Part shown: in pieces, positions 34,169 to 46,264 of the stretch | Numbering within the stretch: position 1 is the first letter of the stretch | Layout of the letters: every line of letters begins with the position of its first letter | Assembly: GCA_047495785.1 (NCBI GenBank) | Contig: JBLDXI010000034.1 | Span: 868,001 to 932,000, forward strand | Direction of reading: 5' to 3' | Length of the DNA stretch: 64,000 nt | From: Lepidodermella squamata | Lineage: Eukaryota > Gastrotricha | The notes under the pieces: generated by a model | Databases searched by the model: none | Told to the model about the DNA's origin: nothing | Seen by the model: only the letters and a program-made list of their open reading frames with translations | Position numbers and translations under genes: made by a program

Positions 34169-36295
34169 ATGGTTGATTACGTCGCCATTGCCACTGGGCT
34201 TGTGGACGAAGCTGGTGTTGATAACCCGGATTACCGGGCCGCACTCATCAACGTCTTTAGCGGTAATTTCGGTTTTTTTTAATGTTCTAGTAACGCGGGT
34301 TTCATATAAAAGTTGCGCCCTAATAAATTTTTTTAAAGCTTATTGATTGTAATTAATTTCACATGGTGAGCCGCCCTAAATTTTCAAATTTTTTAGTTTC
34401 CCCTTGAGTTTCACAACCGAAAAAAATTACGGGAATTTGTTTACCTTACTTTACAGCGTGTCCCTGAAGTTGAGCAAATATTTTAAATTCATCAACTTTT
34501 TGTCGGAAATTTAACCAATTATTTTATTTTTAACCCACCGAGAGTATATCGTCTTTTATCCTCGATTTAACCGAAGAAGTAAAAAATTTACCGGAAAAAC
34601 CCGAAAAACCCCGTTGACACTGGTTATTTTTTGTGTTCGTTATTTTTCGTTGTTTTTTCGTTTTTCGTTGTTTTCGTCATTTTTCGAATTTTTCCAACAT
34701 ATTTTTGGCCACAATCGAAAGAAAAGTGCTAACTTTGAGCCGTGAAAACATTTGAATGGGGAATCCTGGCGGGCCAAATTTTCTAGAACAGGTACAAGGC
34801 ATGGCTAACGCCAGGTAAAATGTGGCTCTTATTCAACCCTGATTTTTGGCTTTTTAAGGATTGTTTTTTGATTATTGGGCATGTTATGGCCCAATTTTAT
34901 TACTCAGTAGTAATAATAACTGAATAATATCTGTGATAATTTCAGTGCTCTAATTTATCTTCAATAATTTCAGAACAATTGCTTGACCGAACAACCATAT
35001 CGGCGTTGACGCCGGAGTACATCTCGCAGATTTTCCCACTGATCGCGCACCGTATCGCGTGCCAGCTAGTTGTCGATGCAGCAAAGCGACCGCAGGAACC
35101 CATGGCGGGTGAAAACATGAAGCCACAGGTCTGTAGCTCATTTTCGATTTTTTTCCGAAAAATTGAAACTAGATTTTGCATTCAGGATGAGCCCGTTAAT
35201 ATTTCCATTACGTTGGAGTCGATGAAAAATTCGCACCCGTCTCTCTATCGCGAGTGGGTGGCTGGAACCCTATTCACCACCTACAAGACTCTAGTGCGAT
35301 TCACATGCGAGGAACTACTTCGGCAAAACCCGGGACGCCGCTTCGACCGGGGCGATTATGCGTTTGCGCTTAATGTGGTTAAGACGTTGTGGCGTCGAAC
35401 GCACCAGGACCGCGCCGGAATGCTGCTCGACTCGGCTGACCATCAGGTTTGTCAAGATTATTGGATTATCATCAATTTCGCATTTTTAATACTCAAGAAA
35501 AGCGAAATTTATTAAAAAAAAATTTTGAAATTGAGGATAAAAAATTTTGAAATTAAAATTAAAATTAAAATTTTGAAATTAAAATTAAAATTTTGAAATT
35601 AAAATTAAAATTAAAATTTTGAAATTAAAATTAAAATTAAAATTTTGAAATTATCGGGCCGTTCATTTTAAAATTTTAAAATTAAAATTGACATTTTAAA
35701 ATTGAATTGAAATTTTTTGAAATTGGAATGTTTTTTCTTCTAGAAAATGTTTCGCTCATCAGTCGCCAAGGCGTGTTCCAACCGGAAGTACGTAAAGCGG
35801 CAAAAACAGCGGGCTCTCGCGGCACGCAACGTCGCCGATGAAGATGAAGCCGAAGAACACGCCAACGAAAACCCGGTCGAAAACCCGGTCGAAAACCCGG
35901 TCGAAAACGATGACGACGATCGAATCCAGGACCGAGACTACATATTTGACGACCTGGAAGGCCAGCATCAACCAGTTGTCATCGACGCAGACGCCGCGGT
36001 ACGAACTCCGGCAGTCGAAACTCGGCCCCGCACCTAACCGGCCTCAACTCAACCGGCCGCAGCTCAACCGGCCCCAACTCAACCGGCCCCAACTCAACCG
36101 GCCCCAACTCAACATCCAGCAGCAGCGACCACCCCAATCGTTGCAACAAAACGATCGGCGTCACCGTCATCGACTCGTTCGCCCAAGCGCCTTCCTTCGC
36201 GTGTCATTGGCGCGAGTTCTTCAGCAACTCCGACAGTAACTCCGAAACCCGCGACAAAATCGACTCGAAACTCGACCCGGTCACGTGTGAATTAA
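34169..36295 (+). pseudogene. Second gene of the transposon (DNA-binding-type accessory protein), one nonsense codon
   Basis: Exons 34169-34262, 34974-35128, 35186-35446 and 35744-36295 keep one frame of 354 codons. The first half (A-L-T-P-E-Y-I-S-Q-I-F-P-L, S-L-Y-R-E-W-V-A-G-T-L-F) is helical and unassigned; then comes a basic R-K-Y-V-K-R-Q-K-Q-R stretch, an E-N-P-V repeat, and a Pro/Ala/Gln repeat (Q-P-A-P-T, 15-bp units at about 36045-36115) ending in a Lys/Arg/Ser-rich tail. One in-frame TAA at 36035-36037 interrupts it, where a single C-to-T change from CAA would explain the stop since the repeat continues Q-P-A in the same frame. CACTA elements often encode such a subterminal-repeat-binding partner; that role is inferred. 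Confidence 0.7.
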
Positions 36296-36751
36296 CGTAG
36301 AAAACGCTTTTTGTTATATTCGAAAATTTTTAATAATTGTTCACCAAAAACCTGCCATTCTTTGTTCAAGCGTACTGCGAAAAGTTTCGATGGATTTTCA
36401 TGCTAAACTGTCCGTGTTCATGTATCGAAATCAATCTCTTTAAAAATGTATTGTAATTTGTGATGAAATTTGCCGATGATCTTGCGGTGTACAATATTTG
36501 TTGTTGCTATTGGTTGCTATTGCTACAGTCATTTTTTTACTGTTACATGAATTAAAATTTTCTGATTTTCGATTTGTTTCCGAATGATGAGCGATGATTT
36601 AATCCTTGTTTGTTGTTTTAATTAAAGCGAGAATAGCATTGAATTTTGTTGAATTTTTAACTTACGGGGATTATAAATAAATTCGTGAGTGTGTAATTTT
36701 TGCTACGTCTAATGAAGTATTGGAAATTTAAAAATAATTTATCCGTAGGAT

Positions 36752-39700
36752 ATGGATGATTTAAATTATCAACCTTATGCTGGAAAGCAACCGGTCGTGT
36801 GTGACGTCTGCAAAACCGATTTTCATGGTAATCGTTCATCTCGGAATAAGCACCAAAAAACCTGCACTGTACCGCAACCTCCGAAGCCCGCAACAGTACC
36901 TTCGACCTCGAATGACGTCTTCGCAGGGCTACTAACTGGTGATGATCAATCCGACCAACCGACACCTGCCGAGGTTTTTCAACTCGAACTCGATGCGGAG
37001 GACGTGCTCTGTAAAACTCTGAATGTGGCTTTGTTGGACCTTGTCTTCAAACTGAAGTTCGAATTCGCGGCTACGGAATCTATCACGAGTTTCGTAATTC
37101 AATTTATCGCTAAGCGTCTCGTTCGCTGCTTGTTGCAACACTTCAAGCCGAATTCATGCGGCTTGATTTTCGACAAAATTTTCGAAAATATGCTGACGAC
37201 GTTCAATCGTCAAAAATTGCTAGCTGCTCTGTCGCCATGCGAAGCTGAAGCCTGCGAGTCGTTTCGCTATTTATCGATCGCAACCCAAGTTGGCCATCTC
37301 CTCAACAGCAAGCCATCATTGTTGAATATATTCAAAAAGGAGAGCCTCTTGAAGTCTGATGATACCGGCGTTCTCACGTCACCATTGGACGGAGCGGTTA
37401 TTCGCCAGCTGATCGAGCAAAGCCCTTGTGAATATGTCGTTCCTTTTTTTCTATTTTTCGACGAGTTCGTCTCAGTTTCGGCATTGGGCACTTACGTAAA
37501 TCGTCAGAAAATGGCGGTGTTTCAGTGGAAAATGGTGGCAAGGTTATTCGAGAAAATGTAAGTGATTTTTCCAAAACGTTAAATTTTCGGACTGATCAGA
37601 TAAGTCCATAGTAGAACGCCTAGAACTCAAAAAGTCGCTTTCGAATAATTGGGATTAGTTATGACTAAATTAGGAAGTTATACAACCATTAGGAGGGCAA
37701 GCTTTGAGGTCGGGTCTTATTTTGCGAATTCGTGGTTTTTCGCTATAATAGTTGAATAATTTAAAATCGATACGACTATAGGTAAAAATTTCTAGCAATT
37801 GAGATCCATTTGCGAAGAATTAATATTGCGATAAATATGACATTTTCGTGGCTATTTATCGCACCGAGATTTTTAATTACTATTTTTCAGTCCTGAATAT
37901 CATTTCCTGCTGGCTGCATCCAAAAGTTGTGAACTTCCAAAAGACACGAGGAAAATAACAGGTTCGATTAATTTGACCGCAGGGGGTCACTAAATTAAAC
38001 ATCCTGTTTTGTAGCTTTGAATGCTGTTGTGAAAAAGGTCGAAACGGAAACTACTGCGCCAATTATCGTTCAAAACAAATCAGTACAAATCCTGTTGATC
38101 AGTGGTCTAGCTGATAACCTGGCTCAACATCAGCTGATCGGCCTGTTCGAGTCGTTTTCGGCGAAGCTTACCTGTAGCAAATGTGAATTGCCTCGCGGCG
38201 ACTTTGGCAAAGTATTCGTAGCGACCGATGTTCAGCTACGAACCTCCGAACGCCTCATCGCTCAGTCCGCAGAGATAGCCTCGACAAGGCTAGCTGATCG
38301 CAAGGCCATGTAAGAATATTACTGTCACTCAACTGCTAGCTTGATTTGTTTCTAATTTTTCGCCATCGTGTCCTATAAGTCCCATTAGAGTTTCTTAATC
38401 TTCAATTTTGTCACATATCATGGCCGGAAAAATTACAGAAAATTTACAAAAGGTCGAGAATATTAGGCAAGCATTTTAATAGGAATAAAAGATTCCGAAG
38501 AAGTTTGGTCCAACCCGGCAAAATGACCAAAACAGTTAACAATGGGATTTTCTGAGTGTTTCCTGTATATTTCTTCGGGTAAAATCGCTGCTCATCTCTT
38601 CGGGTATCGTTGCTCATCAATCACCCCTAATATGAAATAAATTTTTATTCAGTAATCGCTCTGAAAATTTTTAAATTAAATTTAATAAAAGTGGCTCCGA
38701 AAATGTTTTAATTTAATTTAATAAAAATGGATCAGAAAATGTTCAAATTAAATTCAAATTTTCAAAATTGCTATACGTATACGAAATTTTAAATTCAAAT
38801 TTTCAAAATTGCTATACGTATACAAAATTTCAAATTCAAATTTTCGAAATTGCTATACAATATTTTAAATCAATTTTTTCGAAATTGTTTTGAAAATTAA
38901 ACAAATCCTATTCTCAAACTATCTAGCTAAATAACCTTATTTTTCACAGCATGTCCAAATATGGTTTCACGGGCCATCTCTCAGCGTTCATCGAGGTTCG
39001 GCATTTGAAGCCGATTTTCCCGGCGTGCATCGTTAGTGAACCGGCCCATGACTACCTTGAAGGTGTGGCCGATTACACCCTCACCGGCGCCCTAACCAAG
39101 GCAAAAACCAGCTACGGCCTGAACGATGAAGACCTGAACCGAGCTATCGAGCAACATCGATTCGACAAAATCGCAACTTACGAGGCCGCACCTTCAGCTA
39201 ATTTCAAAATCGTTTCCGGGGAAATGAAGACGCATCAAAATGCAAGTCAAATGCGGACACTTCTTCCGCGATTGGGTTTCGTGCTCGATAAAACCAAACT
39301 GGTGACAAGCCCCACGTTCTTTGGAACTCCTGAATATCGATGCGTCACCCTGTTGAATCAAGTTTTGGCCTTCGTATTCTCGAGCCATATTTTCAAGGAA
39401 GACGTTCAACTGCTCGAAAATTTAATATTCAAATTTCTGCAACTAACTGCAAAAACCTACGGCGAATCAGCGATCGTTACGAAGTTTCATAACTCCATCC
39501 ACTACCCGCAGCAGATTCTCGACTTTGGTCCCGCTCGATTTTACTCTTCACTTGGCTTCGAGCGTGGCCTATCAAAGATGGAGCCAAAAACCTACAACAA
39601 CCCAATGCTTCAGATTTTTAACATTGCGAAGCATCAATCAGGGAGATTTTTGAGCAGTGCTGAAATTTCGGGCTCGGTTGAAGGCGGCAAGGTGAGCAAG

Positions 39701-40099
39701 CTGAAGGACAAGTTGGTTGGCTGCGATCTGGGCGAGCTTCAGCTGCCAGTCGAGGCGAGGGTTCATGCTTCAATTCGGTTCAATGGCGCCTTTTTCACCA
39801 CCGGAGCGTCAATTTCGACATCGAAGCCCGAGGTTGGCTGGTTCGAACCCGGCAAAGAAATGACATTTCACTTCATCAAACTTATTTATTCACACGAGAA
39901 TGAGCTTTACTTTGTGTTATCGGAACTAGAGATTGACCGATTTTGTAAGAAGTATTCGTCATTCCTCGTCAAATTTACTGAACCTCGAAAATTTCAACTC
40001 ATTCCTCATTCTGCTTTGCCTATCAAGCGCTGCTTCGCCATCATCAAACATAACGGTTTGAATTATTTGAATATCGACTCGCTGCCTTACAAATTCTAG
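36752..40099 (+). CDS. CACTA-like transposase
   Basis: Exons 36752-37557, 37891-37961, 38015-38309 and 38950-40099 give an intact 773-aa protein. Near the N-terminus a C-x2-C...H-x4-C zinc finger is visible. Candidate catalytic acids lie in the three conserved settings of TNP2-type transposases: P-F-F-L-F-F-D-E-F followed by A-L-G-T; S-G-L-A-D-N-L-A-Q-H-Q-L-I-G followed by a C-x2-C knuckle; and P-A-H-D-Y-L-E-G-V. A further block, F-H-N-S-I-H-Y-P-Q-Q-I-L-D-F-G-P with a following F-E-R-G, matches the C-terminal region common in animal CACTA transposases. It would act in the nucleus, cutting at the CACTG ends. No stop or frameshift is seen, so it could still be active. Confidence 0.85.
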
Positions 40100-40616
40100 A
40101 TTGAACGCTCGCAATGACGTACTCATAATAATGAAACAGACTGTATGATTTTAGCAGTTATTTATGCTCTTGATGCCCTGATGTTGGAAGCCTCAGCTAT
40201 TGTCGAGTAATTGTTGATAAATATTGATGTATCGCTGCTAATCAATAATTATTATTCAAGCATCTCAATTTTATTCCGTCTCCATTGTATCATGGGAATG
40301 AATTTGATTAGCGAAGCAAATTTTAATAAAATTTGGGCCGAAAACGTGTCTGTCGTTTTGTTTATCACGATTGGATGAGCGTGAAAAGCAGCCGAGGACA
40401 GGTGGGCGGGTCGGCGCGCCCGGGCGGGGTTTTGCGCAACGAATGGGCCGCTGGCGCCTTGATAGAAGACCTTGAAAGACACCAACTGTTTATCTCACCG
40501 TTAAGGTGGATGCATGATGCCTCCTTCTAAGACATACCAAGCTTGAAAGGCGACACAGGTCGCCTGACAAGGAGGATGCATTCATATATATAATAGCCTC
40601 CTTATGAGGCTCCTTG

Positions 40617-40639
40617 TAAGGGGTTTATTTTTTCCAGTG
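40617..40639 (-). repeat. Right terminal inverted repeat
   Basis: Read on the minus strand it starts CACTGGAAAAAATAA; followed on the plus strand by the target duplication AA and the resumed channel coding frame. Confidence 0.9.
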
Positions 40640-40641
40640 AA

Positions 40642-40826
40642 CCATGTACACCCTACTAACCGTGCCACTGGCCAGCTTGGTCAAGCCACTTTTCGTCGTC
40701 TCAATCGGCAAGCATTACATGTCCCCGATCCGGTTTATAGACATTATCGTGGCTATTACAGTCGGACTCATCGTTATTGCGGCAGATATTTACTTTTTCA
40801 ATGATCTATTAAACAACGATTTTTGA
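40642..40826 (+). pseudogene. Cys-loop channel (subfamily 2), 3' part beyond the transposon
   Basis: The first two bases complete the codon cut at 32410; the frame then reads M-Y-T-L-L-T-V-P-L-A-S, a ~20-residue linker and M4 (I-V-A-I-T-V-G-L-I-V-I-A-A-D-I-Y) to TGA 40824-40826. It aligns with the ends of the genes at 42.7 and 63.2 kb (Y-T-L-F-T-V-P-L; Y-T-L-V-T-A-A-L). On its own it lacks promoter and signal peptide. Confidence 0.92.
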
Positions 40827-41236
40827 AATTTCAATTTCAATTCTCAACATCCGACGGAAAATAAAAAAAAATAAAAATTTAGTTATGTAAAACTTAGTTT
40901 AGTAATTTTTAATTTTTCGAATATTAATTTGAATTTTTCGAAATTTTGAAAAAATTGAGATTCAAATACTGGAAGAATTTCGGAATTTCAAGAAATATAA
41001 AAAATTTAAATTTAAATTTTGATTTTTTTCAATTTTTCCTGATTTTCCTGATTTTTATACGGATTTTTAAATAAAAAAGACATCATTCATTTGTTGCGCG
41101 ATCGATCACATACATATTTGCGCTTATATTGATTCACCCTGGGTGACAAATAAAAAATTAGACCCCCAATATCGATCCGCCACTCAAATAAAGACCTGCA
41201 AAGCAATAAGAAAGAGCACCTATTACGATCACCTGA

Positions 41237-42743
41237 ATGATGCTAGTGGGCAATAAAGCGCGTGTTATGTTATTTTACTTCATAAAATGTGTAGCCACCT
41301 TAAATCAGCCGGTAATTGAAGAATTAGAACAGATTTATTCTTCGAAATGGTGCCCAAGTGTGGCCACCCTGAGTCTACCAACCGAAACTATGATTCGAAA
41401 CAACTTCACGCAGCCGTTCACCGTTGAAGCCTGGATATACATTTTCCGCTTCATTGAAATCAACGATCTGGACCAACGACTTTCCTTATTCCTATACTTC
41501 ACCTTTGAATGGCCCTACCCATGTAAACCAATCGGGAAATGCTCGGATTTGCTGGATGAATCATCGGAACTTTGCAAATTAACCCAGGCGAGATTGGAGA
41601 AAATCTACTATTTAACGAGCCCCCTTAAAATTTGGCACCCATTCCTGTCACACTTGAATGCGTTCGAAGAACCGAGGCCATTTGAGTCGAAAGGCGGTAG
41701 TGGCGGTGATTTAGTTTTTATCTACCCATTCGCGAAAAATGGCCCTTATGCAGTTGCGAGTTATTCGAGGCGAATCGACACGTCATGCACGACGTTTTCG
41801 TTCCGCAAATTTCCATTCGACACGCTTGAGTGCGCCCTGCTGATTGAACCTGACGAAGGGTTCAATTTCGTTAATATGGACGTGCAATATTTCGGCGTTG
41901 ACCTGTCAACCGATCGCGGCCTCATGAGTGACACTGATGTTTGGTCACTGGGCAACGAAGACGACCCGGGGTCGAATTTTTCGTGGGAGGTGCAAAATGT
42001 TACCGAATCTGCGGATGTCATTTCGCGAATGGTGCTGACGTGCCGGTTTAGGCGGAAGTACTACTATTATGTGGCTAATATGATGCTGCCCACCTATGCG
42101 ACCTATGCTCTTCAGGTTTTCTGCCTCGCTTTGCCACCATTCGTCCCAGATAGGTAATATTCACCAAATTTTAAAATTGGAATTTTTTAGAATTTTTGTA
42201 AATTTCAAAATATTTTTTAATTTCAATGTTTTTGATGAATTTTTAATTTTTGAAAAATATTTGAAATATTTGATTATTTTTATTCAAAAATTTTATTTAA
42301 AAAAAATTCTGGTAGCTATTTTTGAATTTCCAGGAATTTCAAAAATTTCAAATTTTTTATTTTTATTTTTCTATTTTCAGATTTATTTTAGAATTTTCTT
42401 TTAATTGTAAACGATTTTTTTCTCAATTTCAAGGCCTGCTTTTGCAGTCGCAGCGGTTCTGGCTAATTCCGTCCTAATGAGCATGGTTTTCGACAGCATC
42501 CCGCGGACCTCTGAAGTTGTCTATTTCGTCTCGATGGTCGTCTCAAAATTTGTACTCGGCCTTGTGCTAACCACCTACACGCTGTTCACCGTTCCATTAG
42601 CGGCGCAGTGGAGATCGAAAAAAATCATCGTTTTTAAATACCGGTTTTTTGTACTTCGAATCGCTGATTGCTTCGCGGCTGGATTTGCTATAATTACCGT
42701 GATAATTATCGACATTTCCTGCTTTAATAACATGCTTAACTGA
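41237..42743 (+). CDS. Cys-loop ligand-gated channel, subfamily 2, copy 2
   Basis: Exons 41237-42153 and 42434-42743 (split inside the Arg codon before M2, phase 2) give 408 aa. The N-terminus has a hydrophobic leader (V-M-L-F-Y-F-I-K-C-V-A); the start may be the second ATG at residue 11. Ligand-binding domain with I-W-H-P-F-L-S-H-L-N-A, C-x7-FPFD-x3-C, then M1 Y-Y-V-A-N-M-M-L-P-T, M2 R-P-A-F-A-V-A-A-V-L-A-N-S-V-L, M3, a ~20-residue linker and M4. There are no vicinal cysteines of nicotinic alpha type. Expected at the plasma membrane as a pentamer. Asp-Arg precedes M2, as in cation channels. The intron position is identical in all three subfamily members. AATAAAA lies near 42789. Confidence 0.9.
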
Positions 42744-42916
42744 TTAAGCTTTAAATCCCGGTTAAAATTCAATGTATTTTATTTTTTAAGAATAAAATTT
42801 TTTAGCAAAATAAATTGTACTAAAAATGCACTGAAAAATGTGTTTTTCAATTTCTTTTGCGATAATAACAGGTGAAATGAGTGTTTACAATTTTCCAAAC
42901 GTTTGAAACACCTTGA

Positions 42917-42972
42917 TGACGTCAATGAAACGAGCGGCTCAAAACAGCCAGTGCGCTTTTCAAGCTATAAAA
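42917..42972 (+). promoter_or_regulatory. CRE-like site and TATA box
   Basis: A perfect palindromic TGACGTCA (42917-42924) lies 42 bp before TATAAAA (42966-42972), which is 80-85 bp before the secreted-peptide exon. The spacing is that of a compact core promoter with a CREB/ATF-type site. Confidence 0.6.
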
Positions 42973-43031
42973 ACGGTTGATTTTTCGCCTTAATATCAAC
43001 CAGTCTTCAAAGTTTGAAAAGTATATTCCAG

Positions 43032-43442
43032 CTTAATAAATTTCGATATATTATGGCTATTTCTTTTCACGAAAATCGCATTTTTCGCCGTTATTATTGC
43101 CACACTTTCGGCAATTATCAACGCTCTTCCAACAAGCACAACTGAAAGTGATATCGGGTACCTAACAATCGATAATTTGAGCGCGACAAATCCTTATGAG
43201 GTATTAGTTGAAATTTAATTTAAAAAATTTGAAATTTCAATTTTCTCATATTTTTCAAGTATCGGCTCATTCGAGAGAAGCGAGGCACCTCTTTGCGTTA
43301 CGGTTGTAGCCAAAGTGGCTGGTGCTGGGGTTCATGTGGCTGGAGCGATATCAACGACTGGTGCTGGCTGAAAGGTGGCCGATGCTCATCGAAGGGTGAC
43401 TGCAACCCATCCAATGATTGCAGCGGCAGCTGTGGCCAATAA
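43032..43442 (+). CDS. Secreted 8-cysteine knottin-like peptide (start unresolved)
   Basis: Exon 1 (to 43200) encodes a strong hydrophobic leader; exon 2 (43260-43442) encodes a dibasic Lys-Arg processing site and a Gly/Trp/Ser-rich mature peptide with eight cysteines spaced C-x5-C-x3-C-x8-C-x6-C-x5-C-x5-C-x3-C. The exons join in phase 0 (donor GTATTA, acceptor TTTTTCAAG). No ATG lies in the leader frame: the ATG at 43053 is in another frame, so either the start is mutated, an upstream exon exists (an acceptor-like TTCCAG ends at 43031), or there is a sequence error. The stop overlaps AATAAA (43438-43443). A disulfide-rich secreted peptide, antimicrobial, signalling or venom-like; nothing here decides which. 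Confidence 0.65.
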
Positions 43443-43716
43443 AACATTAATTAAATATTTTTTTAAATTAATTTAAAAGTTATTATGCTTTAATAACTTG
43501 AAGCATAATTGATTCTAATCAATATCAAATTACTATGATATTTTTTTAAATATCTGCATTCAATTTTAATTTTAATTTTTTATTTTTCAACGCATGCTTC
43601 AACAAAGTAATAAAATGGCACGCGATCTATTTGTATTTTCATGAATCAAGTCAATTCAGTTAACTTTACGTTCCTCATTTTTTTCGTTGAAATAATTTAT
43701 TATCGCAAATTATTAA

Positions 43717-46264
43717 ATGCTCGCACATAGGCGGAGAAGATTGATCGAATTCGCCTTAATTTTAATCGCTCTTTTATACCTGCTTCTCTTCGTCGTTTCG
43801 TCCATCCTCAATTCGAATGAAGATGCCGAATTTAGCCACCAATTTTCTAAATTCACCATCAATCATGCCGGGCTTGAAGATGAATCGATGAACCTCGAAC
43901 AGCCGCTTTTCGATGTTTACCGGGAAGAATGCGAACGGTATAAAGCTGAAACGCCGCATTGTAGCGAGATGTTGGAGGAGAAAATCGCAGCTGGGGATTA
44001 CAGGCGACTTGATTTTTCGGCGGAAAATGGCGACGATGGCATGACCGATTTGAGCCGTGTTCTTCTCGTCGTATATTTCAATGACCCGCATTACGTATCG
44101 GCGGCCAAAGTCTACGCCCTTTATTCAGAGTAAGCGAAATCTTTTTTCGAATTTTTTTAATTTATTTTCAAAATTTTCAAAATTCAAAATTTAAATTTGC
44201 AAAAATCAGTTAAAATTTCAGTTTTGAAAAATTTAAATTTTCAAATAAAAATGTATATTTCTTAATTTTTCCAATTTTTTCAGAATTTTTGCCGAAATTA
44301 TGTTCTGCGGACCCAAGATGAATTTTTCCGAATTTTGGCCGACTTCGCCTAAAATCCGAAATAAATACATCTCAATACCTGACCACGTTCGTTTCGTGTA
44401 CTACAATGAGGCTAAAATCGACCAGGGCCAAGGTTCCTATCTTTGCATTGATTCCGCTCTCGAAGCTATCGGCCAAGATGAGGCTGAGGCTATGTTCGAT
44501 GGCGTACTTCTGTTGGCTGATGATGTTACGATTAATGTTCATAATTGGAAGGAGGAAGAATTGTCGACTAAAAAATCGTGGTCCTATCTTCAATCGACGA
44601 TACCTATGCGATTCATTTACGACGTAGACTTGGTAAAAATTTATAAAAATTTGAAAAATATTCTTTTTAATATTATAAATTCATTTCAATAATTCAATAA
44701 TTTTAGAATTAATTTCAGATTTTTCTGTAATTTTGAATATTTTTTTTTTAATTATTTTAAAATAGCAAAATGAATGTACCGGTGAGAATGAAAATCGCGA
44801 GGAAGATTGCACGCTTCGGTCTCGTTTTGTTAAAATGTGGGATTTTTACCCTCACCTCATCGCGCTTCATAACGAGCTGGACCAATTAGCCAATGAAGAT
44901 CCGGAATTCTGGGGTGCGGCTCGCGAACGGCTCCACCGAGCAACAGGTGGGTCGAGACGCGTCACCAGCGGACCGGCCGAAATTCTATACTCACCGAAGC
45001 ACATGTGGTCGACGCATCGAAAAGTCATTCAGCTTTTTAACAAGTAATTAATTTATATTTTAATTTAAAAAATTCAAAATAATTTTTTCGAAATTTTTGA
45101 AATTTTGAAATAATTTAAAACAATAATTCGAAGGTTATTTCGATTTTTTCTCTCAATTTTCAGAATTAAATTCTAATTTAAAAAACTTTCAGGCACGAAG
45201 TTTGGCTCGAATTTGCCGCTCCAACCATTATGGCGGCCTCTGTAGAGCCCGAAGATCACGTCAGCCTGAAACACGAAGCAATTGACCTATTTCGCGGGTT
45301 CATCCGCAATAAAACAGCCGCCGATGGCTACGCAAGCTACCACCAAGCTATTCACCCTATAAAATTGAGTTCGGTCTTCAAAGAACGGCATGCTGATTTT
45401 GTGTTGAACATGTCCCAAGTTCCAAGCTGGTCATCGAATGTCAATCGCCATCTCAGGAATGATCCGACTAAAAATTGTGTCTATTGCTATCTACTCGAAC
45501 TGAATCATAATTACGCAAAATTCCAGTTGGAAAAACGAATGCCCCAGAAACCAGGTCAAATTTTGGTAACTGGGTCGAAAAGCGGTGAATTTTTCTCAAA
45601 ATCGAATTTTTTCATGGAGGTTGATCGTCGAAAGCAATCAGCCTCGATTTCGACCTTATTAAACTGCGATTTTCGGACACGTTTAGCGAAGGTCGAACTT
45701 TTGAGTCAAAAAGGTGAAATTTCGAAAATGTTACTCGATTGCCTGGTCGAAACTAGCCAGAACCTTTTGGAATGTCAATCGAAGCTGGAACCGAAATGTC
45801 GCGAATCGGATTTTGCTGTAGTTCAAAGCTCGAACTTCGATTATCAAGTTTTGAGGCGAATTTTCGACATTAATCGCAAGGTGAAACTGGTTCATTTCGT
45901 GCCGGATCCTCGAAGCATTGCGGCTATCGATTTTTCTGAAGATTCTGATTTTAAATTGATGGCGTCTACAATTTGCGAAAAATTGCGGCAAGATTTGGTT
46001 AACGTTTGGAAATTGCCGAAAAATCGAGTCATGGTCGTTACTTATGAAGAGTTTTTAAACAATCCTGAGGTGACTACTACTACACTGGCTCAATTTCTCG
46101 ATACGAATGAATTTGAGGAGGCTGAGCGGTGGGCCAGGGCAGCGCTTGGTATCAATATTGGTTGGCAGAATCAGCTGAGTGATGGGCAAGTGGCTGTTAT
46201 GGTTGAAAAATGTCTCGAGAGCCAATTCCTCGCGAACAATCTCGAATGGATATTTTATCGATGA
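43717..46264 (+). CDS. Glycosyltransferase-like / sulfotransferase-like fusion, copy D
   Basis: Exons 43717-44129, 44284-44632, 44766-45043 and 45193-46264 give 703 aa with intron phases identical to copies A and B, although it lies 22 kb away. Signal anchor (A-L-I-L-I-A-L-L-Y-L-L-L-F-V-V), then V-V-Y-F-N-D-P-H-Y-V, I-M-F-C-G-P, D-Q-G-Q-G-S-Y, G-V-L-L-L-A-D-D-V and V-W-L-E. The C-terminal sulfotransferase-like half keeps I-L-V-T-G-S-K-S-G-E and V-H-F-V-P-D-P-R-S, intermediate between copies A and B; the Arg of R-D-P-R is Pro. Golgi type II protein by architecture. AATAAA at about 46284. Confidence 0.8.

Larger units (their letters stand above)
32411..40639 (+). mobile_element. CACTA (En/Spm)-like DNA transposon, 8,229 bp
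   Basis: Bounded by terminal inverted repeats starting CACTG and a 2-bp target duplication AA (32409-32410 and 40640-40641). Deleting the element plus one AA restores the reading frame of the channel gene it sits in, which fixes both ends to the base. Inside are a four-exon transposase gene (36752-40099) and a second multi-exon gene (34169-36295), the two-gene plan of CACTA elements. Subterminal motifs recur near both ends: AAGGCGAC/GTCGCCT (32472, 32591, 40550, 40558) and CCTCCTT/AAGGAGG (32425, 40520, 40569, 40596). The left 1.7 kb (32434-34168) has no supported gene but CG-alternating stretches. The intact transposase suggests recent insertion. Confidence 0.93.

Noticed and set aside
32421-40604. 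13-bp direct repeat AATAGCCTCCTTA near both transposon ends as the target duplication
   Set aside because: It lies inside the element; the reading frame of the host gene is restored only with CACTG ends and an AA duplication.
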